From positions 1-64,000 of the forward strand of contig JAVXUO010001860.1 of assembly GCA_033065855.1 (NCBI GenBank): 64,000 nucleotides of DNA, given 5' to 3'. Source of the stretch: Escallonia rubra. Taxonomy: Eukaryota; Streptophyta; Magnoliopsida; Escalloniales; Escalloniaceae. Of this stretch, positions 45,638 through 56,225 are shown piece after piece. Position numbers and translations under genes: made by a program. Within the stretch, counting starts at the first letter, position 1, and the number at the start of each line of letters is the position of its first letter. The notes under the pieces are model-generated. The model made no database searches, was not told where the DNA came from, and saw nothing but the letters and a program-made list of their open reading frames with translations.

Positions 45638-47377
45638 TTAGAGTTTGAGCTCTCCGGACGCAATCTTGTCAGCGAAGACAAACTTGAGGCCCCTGCACCA
45701 CTTGAGGCCATGACCGACCTTCCGATGATAGGGGCAGTAGTTGTGATGGGCTAAGTCTTCCGGGGTAGGTTCATTGTCGACATTGGGCAGGGTTATGGCA
45801 TTGTCGTCGATCCATGTCTCAAGGAGATCTCTAGCAGTCTTCAAGTCACACGGGTATTCCGGGGCAGGCATCGGCTGCCCTCTCTTGTCAGGACGCCCGT
45901 CCCTTCCTTGGGACTGACGCTTGCGGTTGTTGTCGTCGTTACTAGCTGCTTCCATCGTCGTGGCTAAGGCAATATGAGGTTGGGGCTTTGGTGTCTTTGA
46001 CGGACCGACCGAGTCATAGGTGCGTCGTGCAGCTTCCTTGAGATGTCTCCAAGACCGAAGCTGGAGGTTTTCAAGGTAGACCCTGTAGGTGTCCTTCATG
46101 TTCTTGATGCAAATGGGCACAAGGGTTTCATCCTTGCTGAAGTCAGTGCACTCCAAGCACTTGTGATGAAATCGCGTAACATAGGTGTTGAGGTCTTCGC
46201 CGGGGTTCTGGCGGATCCCGGCAATGTCAACGATGGTCACACGTTCCGTCTCATAGTGAAACTTGTCAAGGAAGAGCTGGACCATGTCGGACCAGGAGTG
46301 GATAGTACTGTCAGGAATCTGATGATACCAAGAGTAGGCGAGGCCAGTCAGGGACTTGTGAAATTCCCGAAGCTTCAAAGTGTCGTCTTCCCCGTAGTGC
46401 TCGAGGGAGCCAGCAAAACGAGTGAGATGCTCGCGGGCGTTGCCTTCTTTGCCGTTGAACAATGTGAAGGATGGTTGCTTGTACTTGACGGGGTAAGGCT
46501 TGGTAGCGAGGCTGCCAGAGTAGGGAGCATGGCCTGACAGCTTAGAGGGGGTGTGGGGTAAGGATGACTGTTTGAGACGGTGAAGAAGGGCATCAAGGTC
46601 ATGCTTGGTGACGTACGACGCATGTGAGGGCTTGTGCCCTGTCGTGATGATTCGAGCACCAGAGCCCCCAGACGGTACAACCTGAGGCATTGAGGGGATG
46701 ACGATGGCAGAGAGGGGTTGGTGGTGGTGAGCAACTTGTTGGGGCATGGTTTGCACATGGGTAGTGTCAGCTGTTGGAGGCTGGTCGTCAGGAAATGTCG
46801 ACTGGAGTAAGCCGGGGGAATGACTTGTGTTTAGGTTTCGACTAGTTATGTTCGGGTTAGGCTCCATCTCAATTGATTCGTGAGTCTCCGAAGTGCTTCG
46901 AGCAAGGGCAAGGCGTGGCGCCGGGGGTTGAGGTGCCGCGAGTCCTACTGTCGAGGGCCCGGAGGACCAAGGCAGCGGTGGTCGCGACACTGGGACCTGA
47001 GCAGTGTCCAAAACTAGCCCAGGCCTTGAAGGTTGCATATGAGCAGGAGGGGCCAAACCTGGATCTTGGGATAACATGGGGTGAGTAATGGGCACAGGGT
47101 GCAGAGCTCTAAGGCTTTGGGAAATCGGTGATTGTGAAGTCAAGACTTGGATTGATTTTTGCATTTCCACCATGGCTGTCATAAGAGTGGCTATAGTGGG
47201 CGAAAACTGTTGGATGGCCGCATTGACTGCAACTTGTATGTCAGGTGCGGTAGTTTGTGGCTGGTCTTGGAGACGCATAGCACTAGTCCCTTCTTGTTCG
47301 CCGAGGTGATCCTCCTCTTGTACGGTGTGGATAAGGCCCTGGCTGGTAGCCTTCGTAGCTTTTCGTTGTCTAGGCAT
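45638..47377 (-). CDS. gag: Retrotransposon Gag polyprotein, intact (element Y)
   Basis: 579 codons starting MPRQRKATKATSQG; this ATG was chosen over an upstream GTG-initiated extension (to 47422). The N-terminal half is Gln/Pro/Ser-rich. Residues about 300-455 form a Ty3-gypsy retrotransposon gag domain, with FTLFNGKEGNAREHLTRFAG, LAYSWYHQIPDSTIHSW, and IRQNPGEDLNTYVTRFHHKC. Near the C-terminus CPYHRKVGHGLKWCRGLK is a zinc-knuckle-like Cys/His motif. The frame stops after ASGELKL with no protease or polymerase in the same or another frame. Gag forms virus-like particles that package element RNA in the cytoplasm. It lies about 50 bp after the primer-binding site. Confidence 0.88.
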   Translation of the reverse strand: MPRQRKATKATSQGLIHTVQEEDHLGEQEGTSAMRLQDQPQTTAPDIQVAVNAAIQQFSPTIATLMTAMVEMQKSIQVLTSQSPISQSLRALHPVPITHPMLSQDPGLAPPAHMQPSRPGLVLDTAQVPVSRPPLPWSSGPSTVGLAAPQPPAPRLALARSTSETHESIEMEPNPNITSRNLNTSHSPGLLQSTFPDDQPPTADTTHVQTMPQQVAHHHQPLSAIVIPSMPQVVPSGGSGARIITTGHKPSHASYVTKHDLDALLHRLKQSSLPHTPSKLSGHAPYSGSLATKPYPVKYKQPSFTLFNGKEGNAREHLTRFAGSLEHYGEDDTLKLREFHKSLTGLAYSWYHQIPDSTIHSWSDMVQLFLDKFHYETERVTIVDIAGIRQNPGEDLNTYVTRFHHKCLECTDFSKDETLVPICIKNMKDTYRVYLENLQLRSWRHLKEAARRTYDSVGPSKTPKPQPHIALATTMEAASNDDNNRKRQSQGRDGRPDKRGQPMPAPEYPCDLKTARDLLETWIDDNAITLPNVDNEPTPEDLAHHNYCPYHRKVGHGLKWCRGLKFVFADKIASGELKL

Positions 47378-47423
47378 GGAGACTGAGTGCGGAAGACAGA
47401 CAGATTGCAGTACGATGCTCACC

Positions 47424-47441
47424 TCCCCAGCGGAGTCGCCA
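47424..47441 (-). other. Element Y primer-binding site
   Basis: Minus strand TGGCGACTCCGCTGGGGA, three bases inside the 5' LTR end at 47445. Identical to that of element X. Confidence 0.78.
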
Positions 47442-47444
47442 AAA

Positions 47445-50087
47445 TGATGCCAAGGAAAGTGGGTTCGTACTTACGTGGAGGTGCCACAAAGGCTGCAGTC
47501 CGAGTCAGCTTCCAAGTATGTTGATGTGAGACACAGCAAGGGTGGAACAAGGGCAGAGACCAAGGGCTTCCCAGACAGAGCTCGAGGGTGGCAGTGCTGC
47601 GAGGGCGATAGCGCGAGATGAATACACGATGACAGTCACAGTCCGATGCTTAGGTCCAGAGTCAGGGTACTGTATGTTTCTCTCTCTAGAGTGAGAAAGT
47701 GAAAATGTCCAAATGTTCTCCTCTTTTTATCCTCTTTCAAATGAATTCTCAAGACCTCTATTTATAGAGATTGAGATGATGATGTCATAAACCGACACGT
47801 GGCGCTCCCCGGGAGTGACACGTCACCGGGGGGTCCACGGGTGCCGGTGCTCCATGGACTGTCAGATCGCATATTCAACCGGCCTGCTCCTCACAGCGTC
47901 GCTCTGTCTGTCTGGAAAGACTGGCTCCCACCGCATCGGTGTGGCCAGAGAACCCCCTTGATCTAGCCTCCAATCCAAGCCCTTGCGGAGTCCCACAGGC
48001 CTGGCAGCGGTGGGGAAGACCCGACGCCCAACTGCCAGGTGAACTAGGCGCGATGCCCTCCGAAGACCTGCTCCCGTCTCGGAGTGACCCGGGGGTCATA
48101 GTCCCTAGGGGTGCCGACGCAAGCCCCCAGTGCCGGAGCACGTAGGCCAGTCACGCAGGCACCCTGACGGAGATAGTGTCCCGGAGGAGTCGTCTATTCC
48201 GCAGGCCAAGGTAGCATCCCGGAGGAGCCGTCTACCCGGCCGGCCAAGGTAGCATCCCGGAGGAGCCGTCTACCTGGCGGAAGGGGAGTTGAAGAGCTCC
48301 CTGGCAGAGATAGTGTCCCGGAGGAGTCGCCTATCCCCGCGGGTGAGTCCTTATGCCGGAGCACTCGGAGCATGTCAAGGTAGCATCCCGGAGGAGCCGT
48401 CTACCCGACTGGCCGAGGTAGCATCCCGGAGGAGCCGTCTACCTGGCGGAAGGGGAGTTGAAGAGCTCCCTGGCAGAGATAGTGTCCCGGAGGAGTCGCC
48501 TATCCCCGCGGGTGAGTCCTTGTGCCGGAGCACTCGGAGCATGTCAAGGTAGCATCCCGGAGGAGCCGTCTACCCGACTGGCCGAGGTAGCATCCCGGAG
48601 GAGCCGTCTACCTGGCGGAAGGGGAGTTGAAGAGCTCCCTGGCAGAGATAGTGTCCCGGAGGAGTCGCCTATCCCCGCGGGTGAGTCCTTGTGCCGGAGC
48701 ACTCGGAGCATGTCAAGGTAGCATCCCGGAGGAGCCGTCTACCCGACTGGCCGAGGTAGCATCCCGGAGGAGCCGTCTACCTGGCGGAAGGGGAGTTGAA
48801 GAGCTCCCTGGCAGAGATAGTGTCCCGGAGGAGTCGCCTATCCCCGCGGATGATGTACACTCCGGAGAGTGGGTTGAAGCATGTTCCATGACCAAGGCAA
48901 GGTGCGCATGGTGTGATGAATGAGTGTGGTGCCCGGGGGCATGATGACATGATTGTGGCGCATGGGCGCGATGAAGTGAGTAAGGTGCCCGGGGGCATGA
49001 TGACATGATTGTGGCGCATGGGCGCGATGAAGTGAGTAAGGTGCCGGGGGCACGTTGGTGTCAATGGTGGCGCATGGGCGCGACAAAGTGCTTATGGTGC
49101 CGGGGGCACGGTAGTGTGACAGAGAGCCTGGGGGCACGACTGTATCAGCGGCGCGGCGCATGGGCGCGGCGAAGTGTTGGAGTGTGACGCCCGGACGTCG
49201 GTGACGGGGGTCACGGAGACGACGTCCGGGTGACGGATGATGAGCGTCGTGGAGTTGTGTCTGGGCGACGGGGTCGCGGAGTTGTGTCCGGGCGACGGGG
49301 TCGCGGAGTTGTGTCCGGGCGACGGGGGTCGCGGAGTTGTGTCCGGGCGACGGGGGTCGCGGAGTTGTGTCCGGGCGACGGGGTCGCGGGGTTGATGTAC
49401 GAACATACGTCGGGAGGTTGTTGCAGGACGGACGTCGCGAGGTTGATGTACGAACGTCCATAAGGTGATGCACGACGGACGTCGCGAGGTTGATGTACGA
49501 ACGTCCGTAAGGTGATGCACGACGGACGTCGCGAGGTTGATGTACGAACGTCCGTAAGGTGATCCACGACGAACGTCGCGAGGTTGATGTACGAACGTCC
49601 GTAAGGTGATCCACGACGGACGTCGCGAGGTTGATGTACGAACGTCCGTATGGTGATGCACGACGGACGTCGCGAGGTTGATGTACGAACGTCCGTAAGG
49701 TGATCCACGACGAACGTCGCGAGGTTGACGTCCGGATGACGGGCGAAGGGCGTCGCGAAGGATGCAAGGCCTCTTGAAGAGAAGTGAAGGTGCTAAGGAT
49801 AGAGGCCAAAGGCCAACCCTTCGGGGAAGGCCGAGGCCGACCCCAAGGGGAAGGCCGAGGCCGACCCCAAGGGGGAGGCCAAGGCCAACTTCCTTGGGCA
49901 AGTGTCATGGCGCGTCGTTGGGCGACGGGCGAAGTGCGACGGTCGAAGTGCCATGAGGCTTGGTCACGTTACTTGAGCGTGCATGCTTTGACCGGTTGTG
50001 AGCGTTGAAAATGTATGTTGCTTGTGCGGACGTGTCATGCAAAGTGGGACCGTAGTGGGCCTTTGGGTGCGACCAGAATGGGTTGGG

Positions 50088-50091
<4 letters not shown>
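47445..50091 (-). repeat. Element Y right LTR (5' LTR), 2647 bp
   Basis: TG...CA ends. Minus-strand TATA box CTATAAATAG near 47757-47766, upstream of the primer-binding site and gag. It contains the same tandem arrays as the left LTR with different copy numbers: more 169-bp units (48210-48850), fewer 27-bp and GGCCGAGGCCGACCCC units. It ends GGGAACA at 50091, next to a TA tract. Confidence 0.9.

Positions 50092-50159
<68 letters not shown>
50092..50159. repeat. (TA)n microsatellite, right flank of element Y
   Basis: About 68 bp of perfect TA repeat starting directly after the LTR end. It continues the tract at 40208-40286. Confidence 0.95.
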
Positions 50160-50160
<1 letters not shown>

Positions 50161-51670
50161 TTTAGCTAAAACTGTAGTTGTTAGTAAGAAATTTTTAATA
50201 CTTTATTTGTAACAATTTCAAGTAACTTGTCAAGACTATACTATTATTAAGTTCTTTTAATGGTCCAACCTATAGCGTTTCAAAATCAAGTCTTTTAGCT
50301 TGAAAAGTTAGGTTAAGAGTTCTTTATCTTTAAAATTGTAAATGCCATAGTCCATTCTTATCTTCTTCATGAATAATTGTTTCAAGAAATCACCAACTTA
50401 TTAGGATACGAACATGATATCTAGTAGAATATTTAAAATTGCAATTTTGATTAGATGGTCATGCAATTGTTGCAGAGTATGTGTATTGGTATATATATTT
50501 GCTTTAGTTTCTCTGAACTATAAGTTTAAAGAATAATGAATATATTATATTATGTGCCGTCGCTAGATTTTATGTTCTTTAAACTTTTATTTTGCATCGT
50601 CAAGCAGTAATGTAACATGCACAACCTACTCGTTGTTCTTTCAACTTACAGTTTAAATGAATTGCATGACAGTCTAATCAAGTTTTAGATAGTCAAAACC
50701 AAAGCCTAATACGCAAATATATGTCTGCAGCATAGAGTTTAAACGTTGTACAATTGATTTTCTAGATTTATAAGGTTTACAGATATCGCGTCAATTATAC
50801 CTCGAAATTTTCAGCAATAAATCCTAGTCAAGAGTTTGATTTGCTTTCTAAATCCTTATATATGGGATATAACCAATTTGGTGGTCATGAGGTCTTATTT
50901 CAAAATGTTGACTTATAATTTGTTTATTAAATCTATATATCTTATTATTCCTTTTTAACGATGAGTAATTTATGTATATTATCTATATATCTATATATAT
51001 GAATAATGATAGCACATTTAACTCAATTAGAACGTCAATTTTTTCCTCATAAATCTAATATGTTATTTTCGTTTTTTCGATGTATGAATTTTTATATTCA
51101 CATTAAAGAGTGGTTTTAAGAATACAATAGTCAAAATTAAGTCATAATAAGTTAGTGTATAAATTAGGATGAGTTCTAAAATATTTAGAATTAATTTTTA
51201 GATTATACAACCCTCGTTATTCTTGTAAAATTAATTAAATTTAAAAATAAGGTACCTATCAAAATTCAAATCAATGTTAGATCATTTTTTTTCTAAGTCT
51301 CATATGTTGTTTAATCTTAATTATAACATTGACTTTTTCTTTTAAATCGAAAGTATTATTTTGGTTTTATTATTTAGAAAACACTTTTAAGGACATAGTT
51401 GTCAAAATGAAGTCTTAATAGATTAGTATATTGATTAGGAAGAGTTTTAGAATTATTAGAATTAATTTTTAAATTTTCTTCTAAATCAAAAGTATTATTT
51501 TCGTGTTTTTACATATATGAGTTTTTATATTCATATTAGAAAGTAGTTTTGAAGATACAATAGTCAATATTAAGTCCTAATAAGTTAGTACAACGATAAG
51601 GTTGAATTTTAGAATAATTAGAATTAGTTTTTGAATTTTAAGGACATAATTATAAAAAAGAAGTCTTAAT
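50160..51670. other. AT-rich Helitron body, right part
   Basis: AT-rich DNA with repeated phrases such as GTCTTAATAGATTAGTATATTGATTA and AATTAGTTTTT near 51130-51670 (spaced 120-200 bp). No gene is seen. Confidence 0.45.
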
Positions 51671-52050
51671 AGATTAGTATATTGATTAAGTAGAATTTTA
51701 GAATGATTAGAATTAGTTTTTAAATTAAATAAGACTTACTAATATATAGGTCAATTAATCTTAAAATAAGGATCTAATGACGTGTCAAATAAAGAAGCGA
51801 TGATGTGTCGCGCAAAGAAGCTATCAATGCCTTTCTCGCTTCGCTTATTATATATTATATAGATTAGTATATTGATTAAGTAGAATTTTAGAATGATTAG
51901 AATTAGTTTTTAAATTAAATAAGACTTACTAATATATAGGTCAATTAATCTTAAAATAAGGATCTAATGACGTGTCAAATAAAGAAGCGATGATGTGTCG
52001 CGCAAAGAAGCTGTCAATGCCTTTCTCGCTTCGCTTATTATATATTATAT
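51671..52050. repeat. 190-bp tandem duplication at Helitron 5' end
   Basis: 51671-51860 and 51861-52050 are near-identical; I see one difference (GCTATCAATG against GCTGTCAATG). Each copy ends TTATTATATATTATATAGAT, the Helitron 5' terminal sequence in complement. The element therefore has two 5' ends in tandem. Confidence 0.85.
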
Positions 52051-52053
52051 AGA

Positions 52054-53300
52054 TATAGATTTGGCAGACATAAATATTATCCTTACTGCGATCTTTGGGC
52101 AGTCTGATATGGGTACTTTGACCTACATTTATGGCCACCCTCAAGTTTTCTTTTGGCTTGATACTGGGGCACCTAGCATCGGTGCTTCAAGGCATTCACT
52201 AAACTTTTTGCCGGTGTGTGGTGACTTTAACAAGGTCCTTTCTCCTTTAAAAAAAAGGAGCCCCTACTCATTTATTATTCCTGGACGTCAGCCTTGCTTG
52301 GATTTTCTTGCATTGTTTGGTCTTGCTAATACCAGATGGTTTTGGCCGCCATTTACATGGGTTAAGGTTCCCGGAGTTGGGGTTTGTCTTTGAAAAACTT
52401 GATCGAGTGATGCCCAACGCAGACTGGTTGATATAGCAATCGAACCATGCTTTGATTCTTGTTAACTTGGCTCTGTCATAGTTGCTTTTCCCCTAGCCGC
52501 TTCTTTTCAAGTATGCCTATTAGTGTCGCACTGGCTGGACCTTATGCTTGCTAATTGGCACACTCCGATGATTGGTTCCTCTTTGTATTGTCTAATGCTT
52601 GGGTTCAAACTGCTCAATCAAGTCATGCACATCCGGAACTCTAAATCTGTCGGACATGTCCATGTCCTAATTAAAAGGTTAGAGCACCTCTTAGTTAATT
52701 TTCAGAGCCAAGTGACCACCTCTACTTTGTTAATATTGGTATGACTACCAATGAGCTAGAGATTCATGAAGTCTTGGTGGCCTTTTTTCAAAAACTTTTT
52801 AACCTACCCTAATATCAAGGGACTCTACCTCCTACGAATGTGCTCCTACCAGGTGGTTCTTTTGAGCGTCTCCTTTCTTTGACAAAATCTTCTCGTAGCT
52901 TCCACGGTTGCGAAGTTCAAGAAGTCTGTTTCCTAAATTAGGGCCTTATATACTCCTACGCCTAATGGTTTCTGAGTATTGTGATGTACTGATGCAGGGA
53001 TCTCATAGGACAAGATATCATTTTCTTTCTTCAATTCTGGCACCCTACTCAGTGAGGTTAATCACTCGTTTCTTACATTGATACCTAAAAGTGACACGCT
53101 GAGACCCCAACACACTTCAGACCTTTAGTTTGTGCAATGTGATTAACAAGGTTTCTTTAAAGGTACTGGTCAATAAGATGAGGCCGTTTATGGACCCGCT
53201 GGGTTTCCCTTCGTTGAATGCCTTTGTGGCAGGTAGGTTGATTTTCGAGAATGTTCTTCTAGCATAATGACTTATGGATTGTGTGCGCAGAAGGAAGAAA
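52054..53300 (+). pseudogene. LINE (L1-type) endonuclease and reverse-transcriptase remnant
   Basis: Plus-strand fragments of a plant L1 ORF2. The endonuclease part gives LTYIYGHPQVFFW, LPVCGDFNKVLSPLKKR, PCLDFLALFGLANT and, after a frameshift, EKLDRVMPNADWL (about 52090-52430). A further block near 53110-53275 reads FSLCNVINKVSLKVLVNKMR, then LNAFVAGRLIFENVLLA, the start of the reverse transcriptase (SLCNV.YKI..KVL.NRL, FV.GR.I.DN.LLAQE). Several stops and frameshifts occur, and the catalytic YADD region and 3' end are missing. The 5' portion may be at 30400-30497. Confidence 0.75.
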
Positions 53301-53336
53301 GAAGGTGGCATAGTTGTAGCCTTCTAACTAGAAATT

Positions 53337-53752
53337 GACTATAAGAGAAACGGTTTATGACTATGGTACTAAAGTTTTAGCATAAGTAAAAAGTACCGCA
53401 GACATAGCCTATGCCTACAGTAGTATGCCGTGGGTGCGTCTTCCGATGGCATAGACATATGCCTACAGTAGTAGAGGCATAAGCCTTTGCCCATTCCGTA
53501 GGGGCATATATATGCTGAGTTTGACATAAGTCCCTTGTGCTAACGATTTTTAAAAATTTTACCTATGGATATATAGTAGGCCTTTTCCCCTCTGTGCCTA
53601 TGGTCTTTAAGACTTTACCTATGGTTGTACGTCGGCTTTTTCTCTCTTCGACAATAGTTTTTAAGTTTTTTCTCTTTTCCCACAGTCCATGCCGTTGGCA
53701 TAGCTAGGTACAAGTTCTAATGCCTTTTTTTTTAACTATGGTTTATGCCATT

Positions 53753-53755
<3 letters not shown>
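53337..53755. mobile_element. Probable CACTA-type end fragment of another family
   Basis: ACTATAAGAGAAACGG at 53337 resembles a CACTA terminus. It is followed by several ATAGCCTATGCCTACAG and TATGCCGT/ATGGCATAG words in both orientations, as in subterminal repeats. The leading base is G instead of C, and no matching second end was found before 55284. Confidence 0.4.

Positions 53756-53811
<56 letters not shown>
53756..53811. repeat. (TA)n microsatellite
   Basis: Perfect TA tract of about 56 bp directly after the CACTA-like fragment. Confidence 0.95.
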
Positions 53812-53814
<3 letters not shown>

Positions 53815-55283
53815 ACACATAGGATTTTAACAGCTCTATATTTACGCCAAATCAGCTTTTTGGAGTCTTATGTGTCAAATCAGCTGTAACTTTCATCCTG
53901 AAAGACCCCTAGTTTGCTCGGACTCCTCTTTTAACTAAGAGATCAAATTAATAGCAAAACTAGGACACTTTTTTTTATGTGTAACTTTAATTTAGTGTTC
54001 TACTCAATGACAAAAACCTCATAAATCAATCTTTATCAACTACAAAATCATGGCTCCATCCGTTCCCAATGACACACAAATGCCGGCATCAAGCATCCAA
54101 GCATACGCATCGCAGCAGCCGGGTAATGAGGTACCTTAATCCCGGCCCTTGAAAGAAAACCAATCTGAGAGGAGATAGCAGCCAGATACAAAACACCGCA
54201 TCAGAATACAATGGTTAGCAACCACCCAAGATGAAGTCCAACTTCAGAATACATAAGAGAAAAGAATGAATCTGCGGCAAAATGGTTTTTCCTGTGTTTG
54301 TCCATTAATTTATGTGCGTGTGTGTCTGTACGTCACACTCAACAGACCACCATGCAACGTAATCTCAATCTTTTTCTTTTATGGCTACACTGGTACTTAA
54401 AGCCTTGCACATCTCAAGTCATTAAATGTATACATCCTTCAAAGTGTGACACCGCATATATTTTTCAGAAGTCATTTACTATGCATTACGCTTATTCTAG
54501 CCGTAGTTCGCACAGCCTTCCTCTCATTGCATAGGAACATGTGGTCAATATTAATATGATTTTTGCTACAAGCCAATTACGTATCAAATGGAAGCAGTTG
54601 AGATGGGATTTACAAGACAGGAAGGAGTTTGGTTTAAGACAGCCTTTCCGAGCATTTACCACTAGAAAAAATTAACCAGACTATGAAAGTACATTTTAAT
54701 GAAGTGATTGTAAAGATTCTTATAAAACATTTGTAAGTTATATATGTTTAAAGTGTTTAATAATTTTTACTGCCTGCTTTTATGAATTAATTTTAGTGGA
54801 TTAACAAATATGTTGGATTCACAAAACACACTAATATGGATTGCTTAAAGGAAAGAGAAACATAAACTCCATTGATCAAAAGAAATGGGAACGCAGACTA
54901 AAGGCTTGAGTGATTGTATCAAATGTTTGTAACATTTTAAAAGTAGACCTATTGACACCTTGATTGAACACTCTACCCGCGGTCCATAATGTCAATTACG
55001 TCCTAGCTAATTTTTGGAAGAACATAATGTTAAAGTATATTATGAACATAATCAAGTTTTTCGAATCTCCGGAGACTATTAATCTATTGTACTTGGTGGG
55101 TCATCGTGTCATTAACTATTGATTTATTGCTATATATCTAATTGCAATTTCTGTCATACATTCCATCCTAGAATAGTGAAAAAAGGCTTAGGAACTCCAA
55201 CAGATTTAAAATAGAGTTGCAATTGCTCTATTGAGATTGCTAAAAGTAACTTTGGACAAAAATTGCTCTATTGAGATTGCTAA
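53812..55283. other. Intergenic DNA, no recognised feature
   Basis: No gene, terminal repeat or known element seen. A 24-bp phrase with ATTGCTCTATTGAGATTGC is duplicated at about 55223 and 55262, right at the left breakpoint of the duplicated OSC block. Confidence 0.4.
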
Positions 55284-55814
55284 AAGTGTTGCTCATATTA
55301 AAGCATCAAAAAGAGTACGTGGTGATTTTTTATCTTGAACAAAAACAGTCACTCATACCTCATTTTCTACTTAAAATATTTCATGTGCCAAATAGTGTTT
55401 CTGTTACTTAAAAAATACTTAAATAAAGTTATGATGTGACTTAAATAACTTATTTAAGAGTTGTATGCTATATATTCAAGTAATTTATTTAAGAGTTGTA
55501 CGCTATATATTCAAGTTTTGATATTATAATTACTCTATTTAACTGCACTGCAAGTACTAAATATCATAATTTTGCAACCAATATATTTAAATTGTATGTT
55601 CGACGGGTCCCATAGCCTGAACCTTTATAGTATGAAAGTCAAGGGTGTAGTTGCCAAGTACTAAATATCAGAATTTTGCAACCAATATATATTTAAAATG
55701 TGTGTTCCAAGGGTCCCATAGCCAGTACCTTTATAGTATGAAAGTCAAGAATTTAGTTGTGATCAGTTAGAAAGTCAAGAGTGAAGAAAGTGACGAGGAA
55801 CGATTGAAGACTAA
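55284..55814. repeat. Tail of a 1.8-kb repeat unit, left edge of second OSC block
   Basis: Homology to the units starts abruptly at AAGTGTTGCTCATATTAA and ends with the MITE target TAA (55812-55814). It contains two small internal duplications: a TTATTTAAGAGTTGTA segment near 55448-55515, and the AAGTACTAAATATCA block near 55550-55740. Confidence 0.75.
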
Positions 55815-56225
55815 GGCCCGGACTTTTTTTTTCAGGTTTTTTTTTTTCAGTTTTGGAAACTGAAAAAAAAAATTGCGTTTAGTAACTATTTTTTTTTTCT
55901 TCAGTTTAAAAAATCAGTTTTTAAATCAAGGCTGCTTTTAAAAACTCAAAAAATGAGTTTCGATTTTCAGTTTTGGTTTTTTTTTTTAGACCACCACCCT
56001 CCCACCGCCTGCAGTCACAGCCGGCGACTGCCGGCGGCCACCTCCGGTGACCATCGCTGGCCACCACCACACCCCACCACCGCAAACCACCACAAAAAAA
56101 AACTCAAAATAAAAACTGGGTTATCAAACACCCACTTGTTTTTACAAAAAAAAAAAATTTTAACTGCTATTTATTTATTTATTTATTTTGAAAACTGAAT
56201 AAAAAAAAATTTGTCAAACAGAGCC
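55815..56225. mobile_element. Tourist-like MITE, copy 4
   Basis: TAA flanks at 55812-55814 and 56226-56228; left end decayed to GGCCCGGAC, right end GTCAAACAGAGCC. Same site and orientation as copies 1-3. Confidence 0.75.

Larger units (their letters stand above)
40287..50091 (-). mobile_element. LTR retrotransposon Y, gag-only (TR-GAG-like)
   Basis: Direct repeats starting TGATGCCAAGG and ending GGGAACA (40287-43135 and 47445-50091) bound a 4.3-kb interior. Flanking TATAT on both sides fits a 5-bp target duplication inside a TA tract. The primer-binding site and gag show minus orientation. One intact gag is present, but no protease, reverse transcriptase, RNase H or integrase. The LTRs differ mainly in tandem-repeat copy number and otherwise look nearly identical, so insertion is recent. 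It belongs with gag-only terminal-repeat retrotransposons, mobilised by an autonomous relative. Confidence 0.9.
30498..52053 (-). mobile_element. Helitron-like element carrying nested retroelements X and Y
   Basis: Read on the minus strand, the 5' end at 52053 begins TCTATATAATATATAATAAG. The 3' end at 30498 is CTAG, preceded by a 9-bp hairpin (arms ATCCCGTGC and GCACGGGAT at 508-516 and 520-528 of the 30-kb block, loop CAA) lying 6 bases before CTAG. Flanking bases are A before TC and T after CTAG, the insertion preference of Helitrons. Removing X and Y leaves about 3.7 kb of AT-rich, non-coding DNA; no Rep/helicase is seen, so it would be non-autonomous. The flanks resemble parts of one LINE, supporting a single insertion. 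An alternative is two adjacent Helitrons sharing this region. Confidence 0.55.

Noticed and set aside
31209-50091. X and Y as one composite element
   Set aside because: Each has its own LTR pair and target duplication (CTAAG and TATAT), and AT-rich DNA lies between them.
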